The notes: a model not told the origin generated them from the letters alone. Shown: positions 18,129 through 28,458, numbered from the stretch's first letter. The stretch is 43,060 nt of DNA from Trichomonas tenax (GCA_023091735.1 JALKBU010000397.1:1-43060); one strand, 5' to 3'. Translations and numbers: made by a program.

Positions 18129-18750
18129 GATCAACACAATCAATTTTCATAATAGCATAATGATATCAATTTTTCAGGAAATAATACTTAAATGGAAAAT
18201 TCCATTGTATATAAGAACTGTTCAGCGTCTTTTAATGAAAACTTAAAAAATCTATCTCTTCGGCCCAATGCTGAGCGAATGAAATCCATAACATCACTAT
18301 TATTCAGAACAAAACTAATTTAATAGTAGTCAGCTCTACTGATTACAAGTTAATGCAATGAATTGAGCTTTGTACATCATGTTTATAAAGAAATATATTT
18401 ATTTTGATTTCGATATGATCTTCTTTAATATTATTGCCTTTTTCAATAGAATAACTATATCTATTTGGTTTCTCAGCACAAGTCATATATAGCACACAGT
18501 ATTTTCGGTATTAATTAAGAAAATTCATAATTCAAATTCAAAAGAATTCCATTTATCTTTAGAATGGAAAGGAAATGAGGTGCATATGAGCGTTTGCTAG
18601 AATCCCATATATATAGATTCAAAATAAAAAAAAAATTAAAATTCTAAAATCAGTGTAGCCATTGATGTAAATGATGTAGAATTCAGTAAATTTGGGGGTT
18701 AAATAGTATTAATTTCTTTATTTAATTTCTATTTTTTATAAAACAGTGAC
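18129..18750. other. Gene-free spacer
   Basis: This AT-rich sequence lies between the glycine-rich remnant and the small membrane-protein gene. There is no coding signal, RNA gene or promoter element I can support. Confidence 0.5.
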
Positions 18751-18987
18751 TTATTTCTCGTTTGGCTTCGGTAACATTTCGAGATACTTCTTATCTGTCT
18801 CGAGGAAGTAGATAATTCCGACTGCTGCTGCAAATTGAATTGTGCAAGATGCAATTCTTGCTGTTCTGCTTGTATCGAAGTTTTTATTGTCGAGCTCCGC
18901 CCACCAGTTTTTGACGGACTGAACGATATCAAAGTTAAAGCGTGATTTGTTCTTCTCGTTAACGATATATGTAATGTTTTGATTCAT
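18751..18987 (-). CDS. Small single-pass membrane protein, function unknown
   Basis: This encodes 78 residues from the ATG at 18987-18985. The N-terminal 45 residues are polar and mixed-charge and include VKNWWAELDNKNFDTSR. One hydrophobic segment of about 17-20 residues (IASCTIQFAAAVGIIYFLET) follows, then a short Lys/Pro-rich tail. There is no signal peptide, so it would be a single-pass or tail-anchored protein, possibly of the ER or the hydrogenosome membrane; that location is a guess. Codon use is regular. A promoter-like AAAAAAGTGACC lies 8 bases upstream of the ATG, as at other intact genes here, which supports it being real despite its size. No family is recognised. Confidence 0.65.
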   Translation of the reverse strand: MNQNITYIVNEKNKSRFNFDIVQSVKNWWAELDNKNFDTSRTARIASCTIQFAAAVGIIYFLETDKKYLEMLPKPNEK

Positions 18988-18994
18988 TTTAGCT

Positions 18995-19006
18995 GGTCAC
19001 TTTTTT
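18995..19006 (-). promoter_or_regulatory. AAAGTGAC element just 5' of the small membrane-protein gene
   Basis: On the minus strand, 19006-18995 reads AAAAAAGTGACC, ending 7 bases before the ATG. It matches the core of the array at 4153-4349. A role as promoter element is inferred from its repeated position. Confidence 0.4.
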
Positions 19007-19459
19007 GTTCATCGCCTCTTGTTCAATATCGGTGCTTCTTATATTTTAACCAACTTTGAATCTCCATTCATCTATAGCCTACTTATTGTTCTTTAACTAT
19101 TTATCCCAAAAATCTTTACTTGAGATTTTTGATACTTTCAAATAAAAAGTATATTATTGCTATAATCGTTGCAATAAATACTAATCATATAATATATTAA
19201 ATATTTTCTGTTATTTTAAACACATTCATGATAAAAGTATGTTTTTGGGTTTACATTTCTTTGTTTGGAAATGATAAATACATTTTAAGGCTACTATTTC
19301 ATTACATTTAGATCCTAAAGATAATAAATATCACAAAGAGTCTGTATTTTAATAATATTTTCTAAATATTATATTATTGAACAATATTTGAATGATTTAA
19401 AAATTAAGTAAATATGGGGAAATAACATAACAAAACAGAATAAAATTTTATTTAATACA

Positions 19460-20425
19460 TTACATGTTTGCGATAGAAGCTATAATCGACTGCTTTTCGT
19501 TTTCTAACTCTACGTCATTCTCGTCAAAGTTAAAATCTTTGAGATACTTGATAAGAGGTGACTTATTTGTGGTTAGTAAACTAACAATTGAAGGATGTTT
19601 CCGAGGATTAAGAACAAACAACTTGAAAATAGAATACGCATGCATCTGTAACTTTTTCGAGTTGCGCTTTAATATGCACATGATTAGTTGAAGATTTTCT
19701 GGATCATCCAAAAACCTGAAAAAAACTTGCTTGCAATTATCATTTGTAATGAATCTGAAAAGGATCGGCAAAAATGTCAATTGAACTAAATAATTCGGTG
19801 ATGACATTAATTGCTTGAATTGAATAGCGAATATTTGCCATTTTACGCTAAAATATTCTGAAGTTATATCTGGATGAATCATAAGCAGACATTCGTATGT
19901 TGCGAATGCTGTAGATAGCTGATCGAAGTTATCGCTGGAGAGATATTGAACGAACGATCCAACGACACCGGTTTGGAACAAAAATCGAGTGAAATCGGCT
20001 ACGCGGGCGCAAGAACGAAGGATAATGTGTGCAGTATTTGATATATTCGACTGGTTGAAATACGATAATAATTGATTTAATGTTTCTTGGTGTTCTATTA
20101 AATATTTAGGTAAAGACTCATTCGGAAATTCTCGAATTGTTGTTTGAAAAAGTGTTGAAATCGCATTTATTGTCGGCTGATCGAAAAACGGAAGCAAACC
20201 GATTAACATCGATACAGTATTATCACGGTAAATCTTTCCATTGAGAATTTGCCGTAAATCATCTCTGTCGAACTCCGGTTGGTTGAAAGTTTCGTTTATC
20301 TCGTCCAATATCGGTATCAAAAGCTTTAACTTAGGGGGAGGGGGTGAAGATCTGATGTCTTCCAAGCAAAGGCGCAGCTTTTTGGCAAGGCCTTTTCGCT
20401 TCGCCTTCGTAATCCAGAAAGTCAT
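19460..20425 (-). CDS. Mo25: Mo25/CAB39-family scaffold protein
   Basis: This encodes 321 residues, close to the usual 330-345 of Mo25. Helical repeats run the whole length. Characteristic stretches are YLIEHQETLNQLLSYF (like YLISHQDTLN in animal Mo25), NTAHIILRSCARV, FDQLSTAFATYECLLMIHPD, NYLVQLTFLPILF and the C-terminal DDPENLQLIMCILKRNSKKL, MHAYSIFKLFVLNPRKHP. The end has the typical ENEKQSIIASIANM helix. Mo25 proteins are armadillo-like scaffolds that bind and activate STE20-type kinases, with LKB1/STRAD in animals and NDR kinases in fungi, and act in polarity, cytokinesis and morphogenesis. The protein should be cytosolic. The start is the only ATG near the family N-terminus. Confidence 0.93.
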   Translation of the reverse strand: MTFWITKAKRKGLAKKLRLCLEDIRSSPPPPKLKLLIPILDEINETFNQPEFDRDDLRQILNGKIYRDNTVSMLIGLLPFFDQPTINAISTLFQTTIREFPNESLPKYLIEHQETLNQLLSYFNQSNISNTAHIILRSCARVADFTRFLFQTGVVGSFVQYLSSDNFDQLSTAFATYECLLMIHPDITSEYFSVKWQIFAIQFKQLMSSPNYLVQLTFLPILFRFITNDNCKQVFFRFLDDPENLQLIMCILKRNSKKLQMHAYSIFKLFVLNPRKHPSIVSLLTTNKSPLIKYLKDFNFDENDVELENEKQSIIASIANM

Positions 20426-21179
20426 CTTAAAGATTTGTTTACTTTTTGTGAGATTTGTAAACTAAATTTATAATCTGAAGATTTTTGTTCTATAAACAAG
20501 CCTATGTTTAATATTTCACTTTTCAAAATATATTTTCGGGAAAATTCGAACGTTTTATCCTTAAGGGTCCGCTCCGGCCAAATAAGGATCTATCGTCGCA
20601 AAATATAATTTTTATTTTGTTTTAGATACAAATCCTGGCTTAATCTGCAAATATTTATCAAAATCTCGAATTTTTTGTAGTATTCTGGAGAACGTCTTGA
20701 AATGTGGGAGACTAATGAACATAGAGAAAAAGATTATAATGTTCATGTAGATATCATATGCAAAATTACTCAAGTCCTTATCGATTCAGATATTGCACAA
20801 AATATCAATATATATTCTGGGAAAAACGATTATCAGCATCGTCCTCTCGAAAATTGAGAGGATTTTGGTCGCGGCGCGAACACTTAAAAATGTTGGCCTC
20901 CTCAATGGCGAACTCGGCTTCGTTGCTTGATGGACATCAAAACAAAAATTTGTATAGGTGTAAATGCTCAGATCTTGGTAATGCCTGTATTAGCAAAAGA
21001 CTGCATTAATATAGCATCTACTTAAAGGCCAAAATTAAGTCATAGCTTTCTAATCTTTTGGGTTAATCAAAACAATGGCAATGAGTATTCTTTGGAAAAC
21101 CAATGGATGCTTATCAGAATATTTGTTTCAAAATTTGGGAAATCGAATAACATATATCGGATGTTCACAGTTTTTCTGA
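20426..21179. other. Gene-free spacer with possible decayed sequence
   Basis: This is the 5' flank of the Mo25 gene. An 83-codon plus-strand frame at 20758-21009 has poor codon structure and no recognisable domain, so I do not call it a gene. No clear promoter element precedes Mo25. Confidence 0.45.
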
Positions 21180-22650
21180 CACTTCGTTTTTTCAGAGATT
21201 GTTTGATTTGGCTAAATCAGCAATATGACAGTGTATGGGATAAATATGCGGATCCCAAAAGAACGCCATCTGTATTCAATGCTTCCCATTGCATCAATTC
21301 AACTCGTGATGTTTATATACTTTTAGTTAAATTTTCTGATATCAGTCCAAATGGAGTTATTTATATAATACAAAAGAATGTCTATAGTGATCTAAGTTGT
21401 GTTCTTATATCGGAAACATTTTTTTTCTCAGACAAGAAACATTAAAGAAGGTGGATCTATTTGTTTAATAGGAGGAGATTGGACACAATTTCATGTTTGT
21501 AGTCTGCGATCTGAATCTCAGTTTAGGGGAAGTCATTCTTATGTTTTTACACAAAAAATGATTCAATATCAGAATCTTCAATTGCTGCTGCTTCTGGTTA
21601 TCAAGAGGTTATTACTCAAATCAACAGTGATCAATTAATACATTCTCCAAATTTATCTCTTTCAAAAATTGAACCGATTTGTCTTCTTTTATAGTATCAT
21701 ACTTTTAGATTCTAACCATCATGATTTAAAATACTCTAATGTGGTTCGGAATGAAATATTAAATCTCACCTATATATACGCAGTAATTGGATATTTTCGT
21801 GATACCAATCTTATAATGAGTCGATGCATTTATACAGAAAATAAAGCAAAGAATTTATTTTATAGACCTAATACTTATGAAATTGACTCTTGTTATTTAT
21901 CAAGTAATATTGTAATTTAAATATGGTATGGCAAAAGTTGAAAACGCAAGCATATCCACTGATAATCCCAATCATTTTAAAGATCATTGCGCTTCAAATA
22001 AGAAAGGAAACCAATATTTAACAAGCTGAACTACTTTGTTTATCATAACTCGAATTGAATTGCATTTGACAAAAACGTTAAATTCATATTTATTTTTGTG
22101 TTTTGTTGGTTTGAGCACAAAAAATACAACTGATACAGAAAGTTTTAGAAGTAGCCCCAGTACTTTCTAGTGATGGTATAGTTCGAACATGTAATATTCA
22201 AAATCTCGATTGCAAAAATTATTTTAAATTAACTCCTTCTTTACCTTACGAAAATTACACATTAGCATATTTGTTGAAATTGAAATTCAAGGTGGATTAT
22301 TAATAAAAGGTATAATGATTCAGGGGATATATAATCCATATCCTACTGCTTTTAACTTAGTTGGATCTAACGATCGAAAAATACGGGATACTATTATAAG
22401 TAAATCAAATCTAAATAATGAATTGCAGAACACTCGAAGACTATATATTACATCACAAAGCAATGTATATAGAATAATAAAACTTGAGGTAACTAATAAT
22501 AACTTAAAAACTGGTTCATGGGCTGGAATTTTTGAGATGGATTACTATGGAGAACTTTTTTATTTTAAGACTCCTGGTTGCAGCTGTAAAGTAAATATTC
22601 ATCAATGTCGTTTTAATGTGTTTGTAATGATGTTGATATTTATTGACTAA
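21180..22650 (+). pseudogene. Trichomonad surface protein with C-terminal discoidin-like domain, broken
   Basis: Pieces of one protein lie in different plus-strand frames. The first parts (about 21200-21920) have the texture of trichomonad beta-helix/POMP-type repeats, short strand-like units with Cys, such as NGVIYIIQKNVYSDLSC and EGGSICLIGGDWTQFHVCS. From about 22165 the sequence turns into an F5/8-type-C (discoidin)-like module: DCKNYFKLTPSLPYENYT, then IQGIYNPYPTAFNLVGSNDR and YRIIKLEVTNN, ending in FEMDYYGELF. That is the usual C-terminal signature of many trichomonad surface proteins. Frame changes near 21445, 21590 and 22270, plus several stops, make it nonfunctional. The N-terminus is not identifiable, so the left boundary is approximate. 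The C-terminal module is the best-supported part. Confidence 0.7.
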
Positions 22651-22728
22651 TTAATGTAAAGATGAAATGAATTGAGCAAAAGAAAAGAATATGATGAGTT
22701 TGAAGTTAATCTTTTACAAACAAAATTA

Positions 22729-23370
22729 TTAATCAACCATAAACTTCGATTTATAATCGTGACGGAGCTGTGTAACAGTTTCCTGTGAAACGTTTGGAAC
22801 AACTTTTTCTAAGTCCATAGTCTTTGCGATGTATTCAATGATCGCAATAGTGAAAACTCCGCAGTCATAACTATTATTTTGCTGTGGTGACTTCGGTGAG
22901 AAAAATCTGTGAACTGAGACGCCGTAGTAATCGCAGAGCTGTTGGGCAACCTTCTTCGCAATCTTTGTCGATGAACATCCTATAGAATCGAAGTGATAAA
23001 ATCTATTTTCTTGATTTGGTGAATATTGAGTGTCCCACACAATAAGACTCCAATGAGAACCTTGACTTGTGCGACTTTCAGAATCATTGAGTGGTAAAAA
23101 TACATATTTTGCCTTAAATACGTCCCAATATTGTGTAACAACTCTAGCCATCTCTTTTTGGATCATCCTTAGGAGGTGGAGTGTGTTTGGTGGGTAAAAC
23201 ATAGCATTTAAATGATTTTCAGGGCAATCTTTGTTTGCTTGAATTTCAATCTTTCTTCCTGCCAAAGCAATCAGTTCATCATTAAGCCAATCATCAGAAA
23301 TGATCCTGCTGTAGTCATCTTCGTATATTGCTAAGTTCTCGAATCTATAGAGAAGCTTATTTTCACTCAT
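22729..23370 (-). CDS. SENP8/NEDP1-like Ulp1 (C48) cysteine protease
   Basis: This encodes 213 residues from the ATG at 23370-23368. It is a compact C48 protease with all catalytic residues visible: His106 in GSHWSLIVW, Asp128 in YHFDSIG, the oxyanion Gln164 in SPQQNNSYDCG, and the nucleophile Cys170. The early WLNDELI motif is the standard ubiquitin-like-modifier contact strand. The length, with no N-terminal extension, fits SENP8/NEDP1 (about 210 residues) better than the long SUMO proteases. The likely substrate is therefore NEDD8 or SUMO, removed from targets or processed at its C-terminus; which one cannot be decided from sequence alone. It shares a 257-base divergent intergenic region with the STPG-type gene at 23628, and that region holds a motif array. 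Confidence 0.93.
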   Translation of the reverse strand: MSENKLLYRFENLAIYEDDYSRIISDDWLNDELIALAGRKIEIQANKDCPENHLNAMFYPPNTLHLLRMIQKEMARVVTQYWDVFKAKYVFLPLNDSESRTSQGSHWSLIVWDTQYSPNQENRFYHFDSIGCSSTKIAKKVAQQLCDYYGVSVHRFFSPKSPQQNNSYDCGVFTIAIIEYIAKTMDLEKVVPNVSQETVTQLRHDYKSKFMVD

Positions 23371-23418
23371 TTACCAAAAATGATTCTGACTCAAACCGTT
23401 ACACATCAAAAATAGTTA

Positions 23419-23619
23419 TTACGTGTCAAATTGCTATATTTGAATCATTTACTTGGCAAACTTTAAAAAATATTTGTCATTTTAAAATCTACATGCCAGA
23501 AATATTGGTTTGAATGGTTTACGTGTCAGTTTGATGTTACGTGACAAAGTTACATGTCATATTATGTGGGATTGTTAGCTTTATTTGTCAAAATGTTTGA
23601 ATAATCATTTTACATGACA
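23419..23619 (+). promoter_or_regulatory. Array of TTTACRTGWCA elements in a divergent promoter
   Basis: At least seven related elements, all in plus orientation, lie between the protease gene (minus) and the STPG gene (plus): ttacgtgtca 23419-23428, tttacttggca 23448-23458, tctacatgcca 23488-23498, tttacgtgtca 23518-23528, ttacgtgaca 23537-23546, ttacatgtca 23550-23559 and tttacatgaca 23609-23619. Weaker copies (ttatttgtca 23581-23590) also occur. The last copy ends 8 bases before the ATG at 23628. The density is far above what neighbouring sequence shows. The function as activator or core-promoter sites is inferred. Confidence 0.6.
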
Positions 23620-23627
23620 ACAAAATC

Positions 23628-24995
23628 ATGTTTTTTCACACAAAATTTTCAATGAAGACTCGAAATGGAAGCTTCCAAACAATAAGTAAGTTTGGACGTC
23701 TCCATTTTGATGACACAGAGACACCGAAGATCGATGATGTCGACACTATCCTTTCTGAGCTTAAATCTTTCGACACAAAGACATTATTAAAAAGAAAAAG
23801 TTTAAATGCAGGAATTAGCGAGCGCTTACTTGCTGGCGAGAAAGCTCCAAGGAGGCCAAGAAAAATTTCGAAAACTAAACCAAAACCTACGAAACAGCCG
23901 CCGACAATTCCACAAGCAACATTTAAGAACGATGCATCAACAGACGTACCCGGATCCGATCAGTACGATCCAGATTACGAGGTTTTACTGAAAAGATCGC
24001 CCTCTTACAGCTTTTCCACGAATAATAGAGAATTAAACTTAAATCCAGACAAAATGACTATGCGACAGATGGTTGATAGCTGGTCAAACATCCGTATTGC
24101 CAACTATCTTTCATCGCAAAAGGATATTCAAGAACCAACAATCAACGAGTTAAAGAAAGAAGACAAAGTCCCAGGTATCATTTCAAGAACGCAGCCAACT
24201 TACGTCAAAAACAGATTCGAAACTGAAACACCAGCACCTAATCACTATGATATTCCACGTCCTTTATCGAAATCGTCTGTATTGCCATTCGACGCTCAGA
24301 GCTCAAGATCTGATACCAATCCAGGTCCAGACAGGTCTCACTTCGGTCTCGCTAAGTCTATTGATGCCACAAAGCCGCGCTCGATATCACATCTTCTTCC
24401 ACCGAATATTTCGAGAGATAAGTCTCAAGATCAGAAGGCCAACATATGGGAGGAAATAGAGAATGAGCAGAAGGTTTTGATGAATCAGCTTCAGAAGCCA
24501 AAGACATCCAATGGCCCTCCACCAAAGCCACCGAAGCCGCGCTATGTTCCAAAGCCCGATGTCAGTCCATTCGCGCAATTCATGAGAACAGAGGCTCCTG
24601 ACGTTGAATACGATGTAGAGGGTAATCTCAGGAGTCAGAACAAGAAGATTCCACCACGTGAGAACTTCGGGCGTCGTCTTGATGATAACGACCGCGCAAT
24701 TTATTCTCACTCTGATGCACCTGATGTCATTTATCCGAATACTAATGATGCATGGCTCAAGACTAAGCCAGCCTCTGGAAATGCACCATTATTCGATCAG
24801 ATGCACGACAGAAAAGAAGCGTATGCATACATGCCGAAGACATCCGGTGGCGCATACACATACGTCGAAACTAACTGGAATCGCGGTCAAGCGATTAGAT
24901 TCGATCTCATGGGCAAGAGGAAACTTGTTCTCGAGATCCCTCCGCAGTTCAAGCAGGGAAGAGCTTCTTCTCAACTTGCTCGAGTATTTAATTAA
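23628..24995 (+). CDS. SHIPPO/STPG (sperm-tail PG-rich repeat)-like flagellar protein
   Basis: This encodes 455 residues from the ATG at 23628; a second in-frame ATG at 23652 (MKTRNGS) could be the true start, given the very short leaders in this lineage. The protein is basic, Pro/Lys-rich and largely disordered. It has degenerate Pro-Gly-x-x-x-Tyr units typical of SHIPPO/ODF3/STPG proteins: VPGSDQYDPDYEV, TPAPNHYDIPRP, TNPGPDRSHFGLAK and later APDVEYDVEG and APDVIYPN. A Lys/Pro segment (KPKTSNGPPPKPPKPRYVPK) lies in the middle. In other eukaryotes this family lines the inside or outside of axonemal microtubules. An axonemal or basal-body role fits a flagellated trichomonad, but the repeats are weak and the call is moderate. 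There is no membrane segment. Confidence 0.7.
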   Translation: MFFHTKFSMKTRNGSFQTISKFGRLHFDDTETPKIDDVDTILSELKSFDTKTLLKRKSLNAGISERLLAGEKAPRRPRKISKTKPKPTKQPPTIPQATFKNDASTDVPGSDQYDPDYEVLLKRSPSYSFSTNNRELNLNPDKMTMRQMVDSWSNIRIANYLSSQKDIQEPTINELKKEDKVPGIISRTQPTYVKNRFETETPAPNHYDIPRPLSKSSVLPFDAQSSRSDTNPGPDRSHFGLAKSIDATKPRSISHLLPPNISRDKSQDQKANIWEEIENEQKVLMNQLQKPKTSNGPPPKPPKPRYVPKPDVSPFAQFMRTEAPDVEYDVEGNLRSQNKKIPPRENFGRRLDDNDRAIYSHSDAPDVIYPNTNDAWLKTKPASGNAPLFDQMHDRKEAYAYMPKTSGGAYTYVETNWNRGQAIRFDLMGKRKLVLEIPPQFKQGRASSQLARVFN

Positions 24996-25470
24996 ATTGT
25001 TTGTATTTTTATTCACTTCAAATGATTTTTATTTATTCTGAACAAAAAAGGAATAACTCAAACATTTATTTATGTTTAGTTCTATAAAAATTATTTCATT
25101 GAAATAATTTTGTTTTAAAATCGGTAATAATAGAAAGAATATCTAAGAAAAGATAATTTCATTGGCTTTGCACTAGTACTTTATCTGCATTATGTGTATA
25201 TTAAATTTGAATAAAATGAAAAGTCGCATTTGCCTTTTAAATCTTTGTTAATATTATTGAAAGGTTATTTATAGATATTCTTTGAAGTATGAGCATGTTT
25301 TAACATGTTTGATTTCAGATCAAATTACAACGAGAATGAATTTCGTAGTCGAAAAAGTCTTAAGGAAGAAATGATTCACCTTGTTGTTTTCTATGTCTTT
25401 CTTATAGTCATTTAAAGATATCATTCTTCGATGCCTCTAAAAGAGAGAAAACATTTATCGAAAGAATAAA
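24996..25470. other. Spacer between the STPG-like and importin genes
   Basis: This is AT-rich intergenic DNA, with the 3' flank of one gene and the 5' flank of the next. I see no coding signal. The promoter-like element that ends it is listed separately. Confidence 0.5.
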
Positions 25471-25480
25471 AACGTGACAA
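25471..25480 (+). promoter_or_regulatory. AACGTGACAA element directly 5' of the importin ATG
   Basis: aacgtgacaa at 25471-25480 is separated from the ATG at 25482 by one base. It is the same ACGTGACA core found in the 23419-23619 array. If transcription starts within or just upstream of it, the leader would be extremely short. Confidence 0.45.
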
Positions 25481-25481
25481 G

Positions 25482-28028
25482 ATGAGCGAAGCTGAAACTC
25501 AAGAATTATTTCAGCAATTCGTTAATCAAATAGAAGTTTTTCTTCGCGGATCAAACGAAGAGAGAGTCAATGCAGAACACTGGATCCGTCTTTTTCAAGA
25601 AAATCAACGCGTTGAGACAATTTTCTTTAGCACAAGTTGTTTATCGCAAGTTGACCCAAATGAGTCACTTTACATCAATTTATTCCTCACTTTGATAAAG
25701 AATTCATTCACACCTTCGCAAAATTTGCCTGTTGAACAAATCGAAGAAGAATATCTAAAATGGGACAATAAAAACAGTATAAAAGAAACGATTTACAAAT
25801 TTATGCAGTCTAGTGATGCATCTATTCGCCAAACAGTCGCTAAATGCATTACATTAATATGTGAATATGATAAAGATTGCTATAACGAACTACAAGGCCC
25901 TCTATTAGCCGACATTCAGAACAAAGAACATCCACCTTCAGATTTTGCTTTGAACTTTTTCAGAGAATTACTAGAATCAGACTTTTTCTCGCGACATAAT
26001 GTCGAATCTAAGAATGAGTTAATATTGGAACTTATAACGCAGTTATTTAGAATCTATACATGGGATGGAATAGACATTGAGCTGCGTACCGCTGCTCTAT
26101 GTGCGCTGAAGCCAATAATCATGATTTTATCAAGTGATGATTTAACGCAAATTGTTGAATACACAGCGCAAACAATTGATGGATTATATCTCGCTCCTAA
26201 AGAACTCGAACAACCAAACAAATTATTATATGAATCATTCTCATTCCTTAAGATTATTTTCAAGTGCGGATATAATTATATGGTAACACTGTTTCCTTTG
26301 ATGGCAAAATCAGTATTAGGTAATTTGCATTGCGAAGTTCCACTCGAAAATCATCAAATTGAAACTCATGACAAAATGATTATTAATCTTTTGTTCCTCA
26401 AAGAAATCACAAACTTCGAAAACAAGCAATTGAAAAATCAGAAATTTGACAGCGCACATGTTTTATTGCCGTATTTGGAAATGGTCACAAATGATCTCAT
26501 TCACTTACTTTTGCCTTCAGATCCAGCCGATTTCAAGATCGAAGATCCATCAAACTATGAACCATGTTTTTATGCAACAAACATTCTTTGCAACTTATGT
26601 GCAAATTCTGCTTATTTTGCACAAATGTCACCAATTCTTCAACAGTACATTGATGCTAACATTGGAAGTGAAAGTTTCCCAATTAGAAATACAGTTCTCC
26701 TCTGCCTTAGTGCAATAGCTTCAGGAGAACAGATTCCTGATATTCAACCGCATATATACCAAATGTTAATCAACGTTCTCATACCAAACTATCTCGCTCC
26801 TTACAATCTTCGCCTCGTTGACACAGCAATTTACACAATGAGCAAAATGATAAACAAATATCCAATTAACAATCCACATGACTTCGAAATCATCCTCAAC
26901 AGCGTTGTCGTTCCATATATATCATCTGACATTATAATACGTGAAAAATGTGCTGATATTTTATTTATTTTAGTGTCGCAAGCACCGCCTGAAGCTCTAT
27001 TTGAGCAATTCAATAACCTTTCTCAAATTATTGAACAGCTCTCTTTTGGTAGCGCAAAAGAAGTTATAACAACACCATTTAACGCGTATTACAAACTTAT
27101 TGTTAATCTTCCAGAAAATGTTGATGTTCTTCAAATGCTCAACAAAATATCAGAGAATTATATTAATGCTATGGCACAAGAACAACCTGTTCAAATCCTG
27201 ATTTGTATTATGATATTGATGAACGCGTTAGCAACTAAATTAGGGCAAATGATGTCCAATGTCACACAAGTTGTCTTTGACAGCATCGTTAAAGTTTTAT
27301 TGGCAATAACAGACATCGATCTTTGGAAGGAAGGTTTGCTTGCACTTCTGAAAGTTCTAGAAACGGGTGTTGTTGATATGAGTGGTATTGTCAATGTCAT
27401 AAACATTGTTAGAACCGCTGCAGCTAGTAACACGCCACCTATCATTTATGGCTCGATAAGACTTATTGGAAAGTTTGTTGCCCATTCTAATGGATATCCA
27501 GCGGAAGAAGTTCCAAATCTCATTACATATATTGATGAAATGCTTGGTCAAGATGCAAGTCCGCAAATATTCAATGGCTCAATGCTCGCCATTCATGAGA
27601 TGACATACAGATTCCATGAACCAACAACTGATATGATAGCAGCAGTTTGTACACTTCTTGAAAAAGCTCTTAGTTATCCAATTTCCGAGGAAACACGATT
27701 CGGCACAGGAGCTGTTATAGCTTCATATGCTTCTCTTCTAGCGCATGAGGGTGAATATATTTCTGGTTATATTGCTGAGAACTACAGAAAACTCATTTTC
27801 TACATCGAAGCAATCGTTAAATCGAAGAATATGACAGACGCCGCATTTAGATCAACTTGTAATCTCATTACAACACTAGGACAGGCTTCGCGCACTGTTT
27901 GTCAGAAAGCCAAACTTGCTCTTAATAGAGTAACAATCATAAAAATGTTCGAAGAGAAAAAGGACAGTCATGATCCGAAGATTAAAGAACTTGCAGAAAA
28001 AACAATGTCTTTCGTTCAGAGGCTGTAA
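25482..28028 (+). CDS. Importin-beta-like karyopherin (HEAT repeats)
   Basis: This encodes 848 residues, close to the roughly 860-880 of importin beta. The sequence is built from paired amphipathic helices throughout. The N-terminal region (residues 1-120) follows the importin-beta N-terminal plan: an uneven set of HEAT repeats including EERVNAEHWIRLFQEN, with IKETIYKFMQSSDASIRQTV where importins have R-x-x-IK-x-x-L and R-Q-x-x-A. The stretch RTAALCALKPIIMIL matches a central HEAT repeat. Acidic patches that could bind IBB domains are present. It would carry cargo through nuclear pores in exchange with Ran-GTP. It could be importin beta 1 or a related transport receptor; the exact paralogue is uncertain. 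The start is fixed by the ATG and by the element just before it. Confidence 0.82.
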   Translation: MSEAETQELFQQFVNQIEVFLRGSNEERVNAEHWIRLFQENQRVETIFFSTSCLSQVDPNESLYINLFLTLIKNSFTPSQNLPVEQIEEEYLKWDNKNSIKETIYKFMQSSDASIRQTVAKCITLICEYDKDCYNELQGPLLADIQNKEHPPSDFALNFFRELLESDFFSRHNVESKNELILELITQLFRIYTWDGIDIELRTAALCALKPIIMILSSDDLTQIVEYTAQTIDGLYLAPKELEQPNKLLYESFSFLKIIFKCGYNYMVTLFPLMAKSVLGNLHCEVPLENHQIETHDKMIINLLFLKEITNFENKQLKNQKFDSAHVLLPYLEMVTNDLIHLLLPSDPADFKIEDPSNYEPCFYATNILCNLCANSAYFAQMSPILQQYIDANIGSESFPIRNTVLLCLSAIASGEQIPDIQPHIYQMLINVLIPNYLAPYNLRLVDTAIYTMSKMINKYPINNPHDFEIILNSVVVPYISSDIIIREKCADILFILVSQAPPEALFEQFNNLSQIIEQLSFGSAKEVITTPFNAYYKLIVNLPENVDVLQMLNKISENYINAMAQEQPVQILICIMILMNALATKLGQMMSNVTQVVFDSIVKVLLAITDIDLWKEGLLALLKVLETGVVDMSGIVNVINIVRTAAASNTPPIIYGSIRLIGKFVAHSNGYPAEEVPNLITYIDEMLGQDASPQIFNGSMLAIHEMTYRFHEPTTDMIAAVCTLLEKALSYPISEETRFGTGAVIASYASLLAHEGEYISGYIAENYRKLIFYIEAIVKSKNMTDAAFRSTCNLITTLGQASRTVCQKAKLALNRVTIIKMFEEKKDSHDPKIKELAEKTMSFVQRL

Positions 28029-28458
28029 CTTTTTGTATTAAATATTTTGTTTTGTATACATTAAATCACACTATTTTAAATAATACTTAATTTAAATATT
28101 ATATTTTTAAACAGATGGCTCAAAAACTCGAAAATCATTAGCTTTTTAATGGGCTTTAAATACTCTCAAATCAAAATCAACACAGAATAATATTATTCAA
28201 AATAAAGATTCATATGTGGAAGAACTCAATAAATCATCACTGCATGAGTTCAGATCGTGTATGGTATGAATGTTGGAACGAAATGCATCGTGTAAATCAA
28301 AGCAATAATCGAAATATCAACGATCAAAAATAAGTACCAAAGCGTAGAATAGAATTACGTAAAAGATAAAGTTTCCTTTGGATGTGTGAGCTTAGAATTA
28401 GGATAACAAAGAAAATATATATTGGCCTAATATTAAGTTCGCAATTTTCAGAGTCTTT

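Noticed and set aside
12170..20640. Shared CTATCGTCGC words near 12196 and 20590, considered as copies of one repeat
   Set aside because: A 10-base match is expected by chance in a window of this size, and the flanks do not align.
20758..21009. 83-codon plus-strand frame
   Set aside because: Irregular codon use and no family texture; likely chance or far-decayed sequence.
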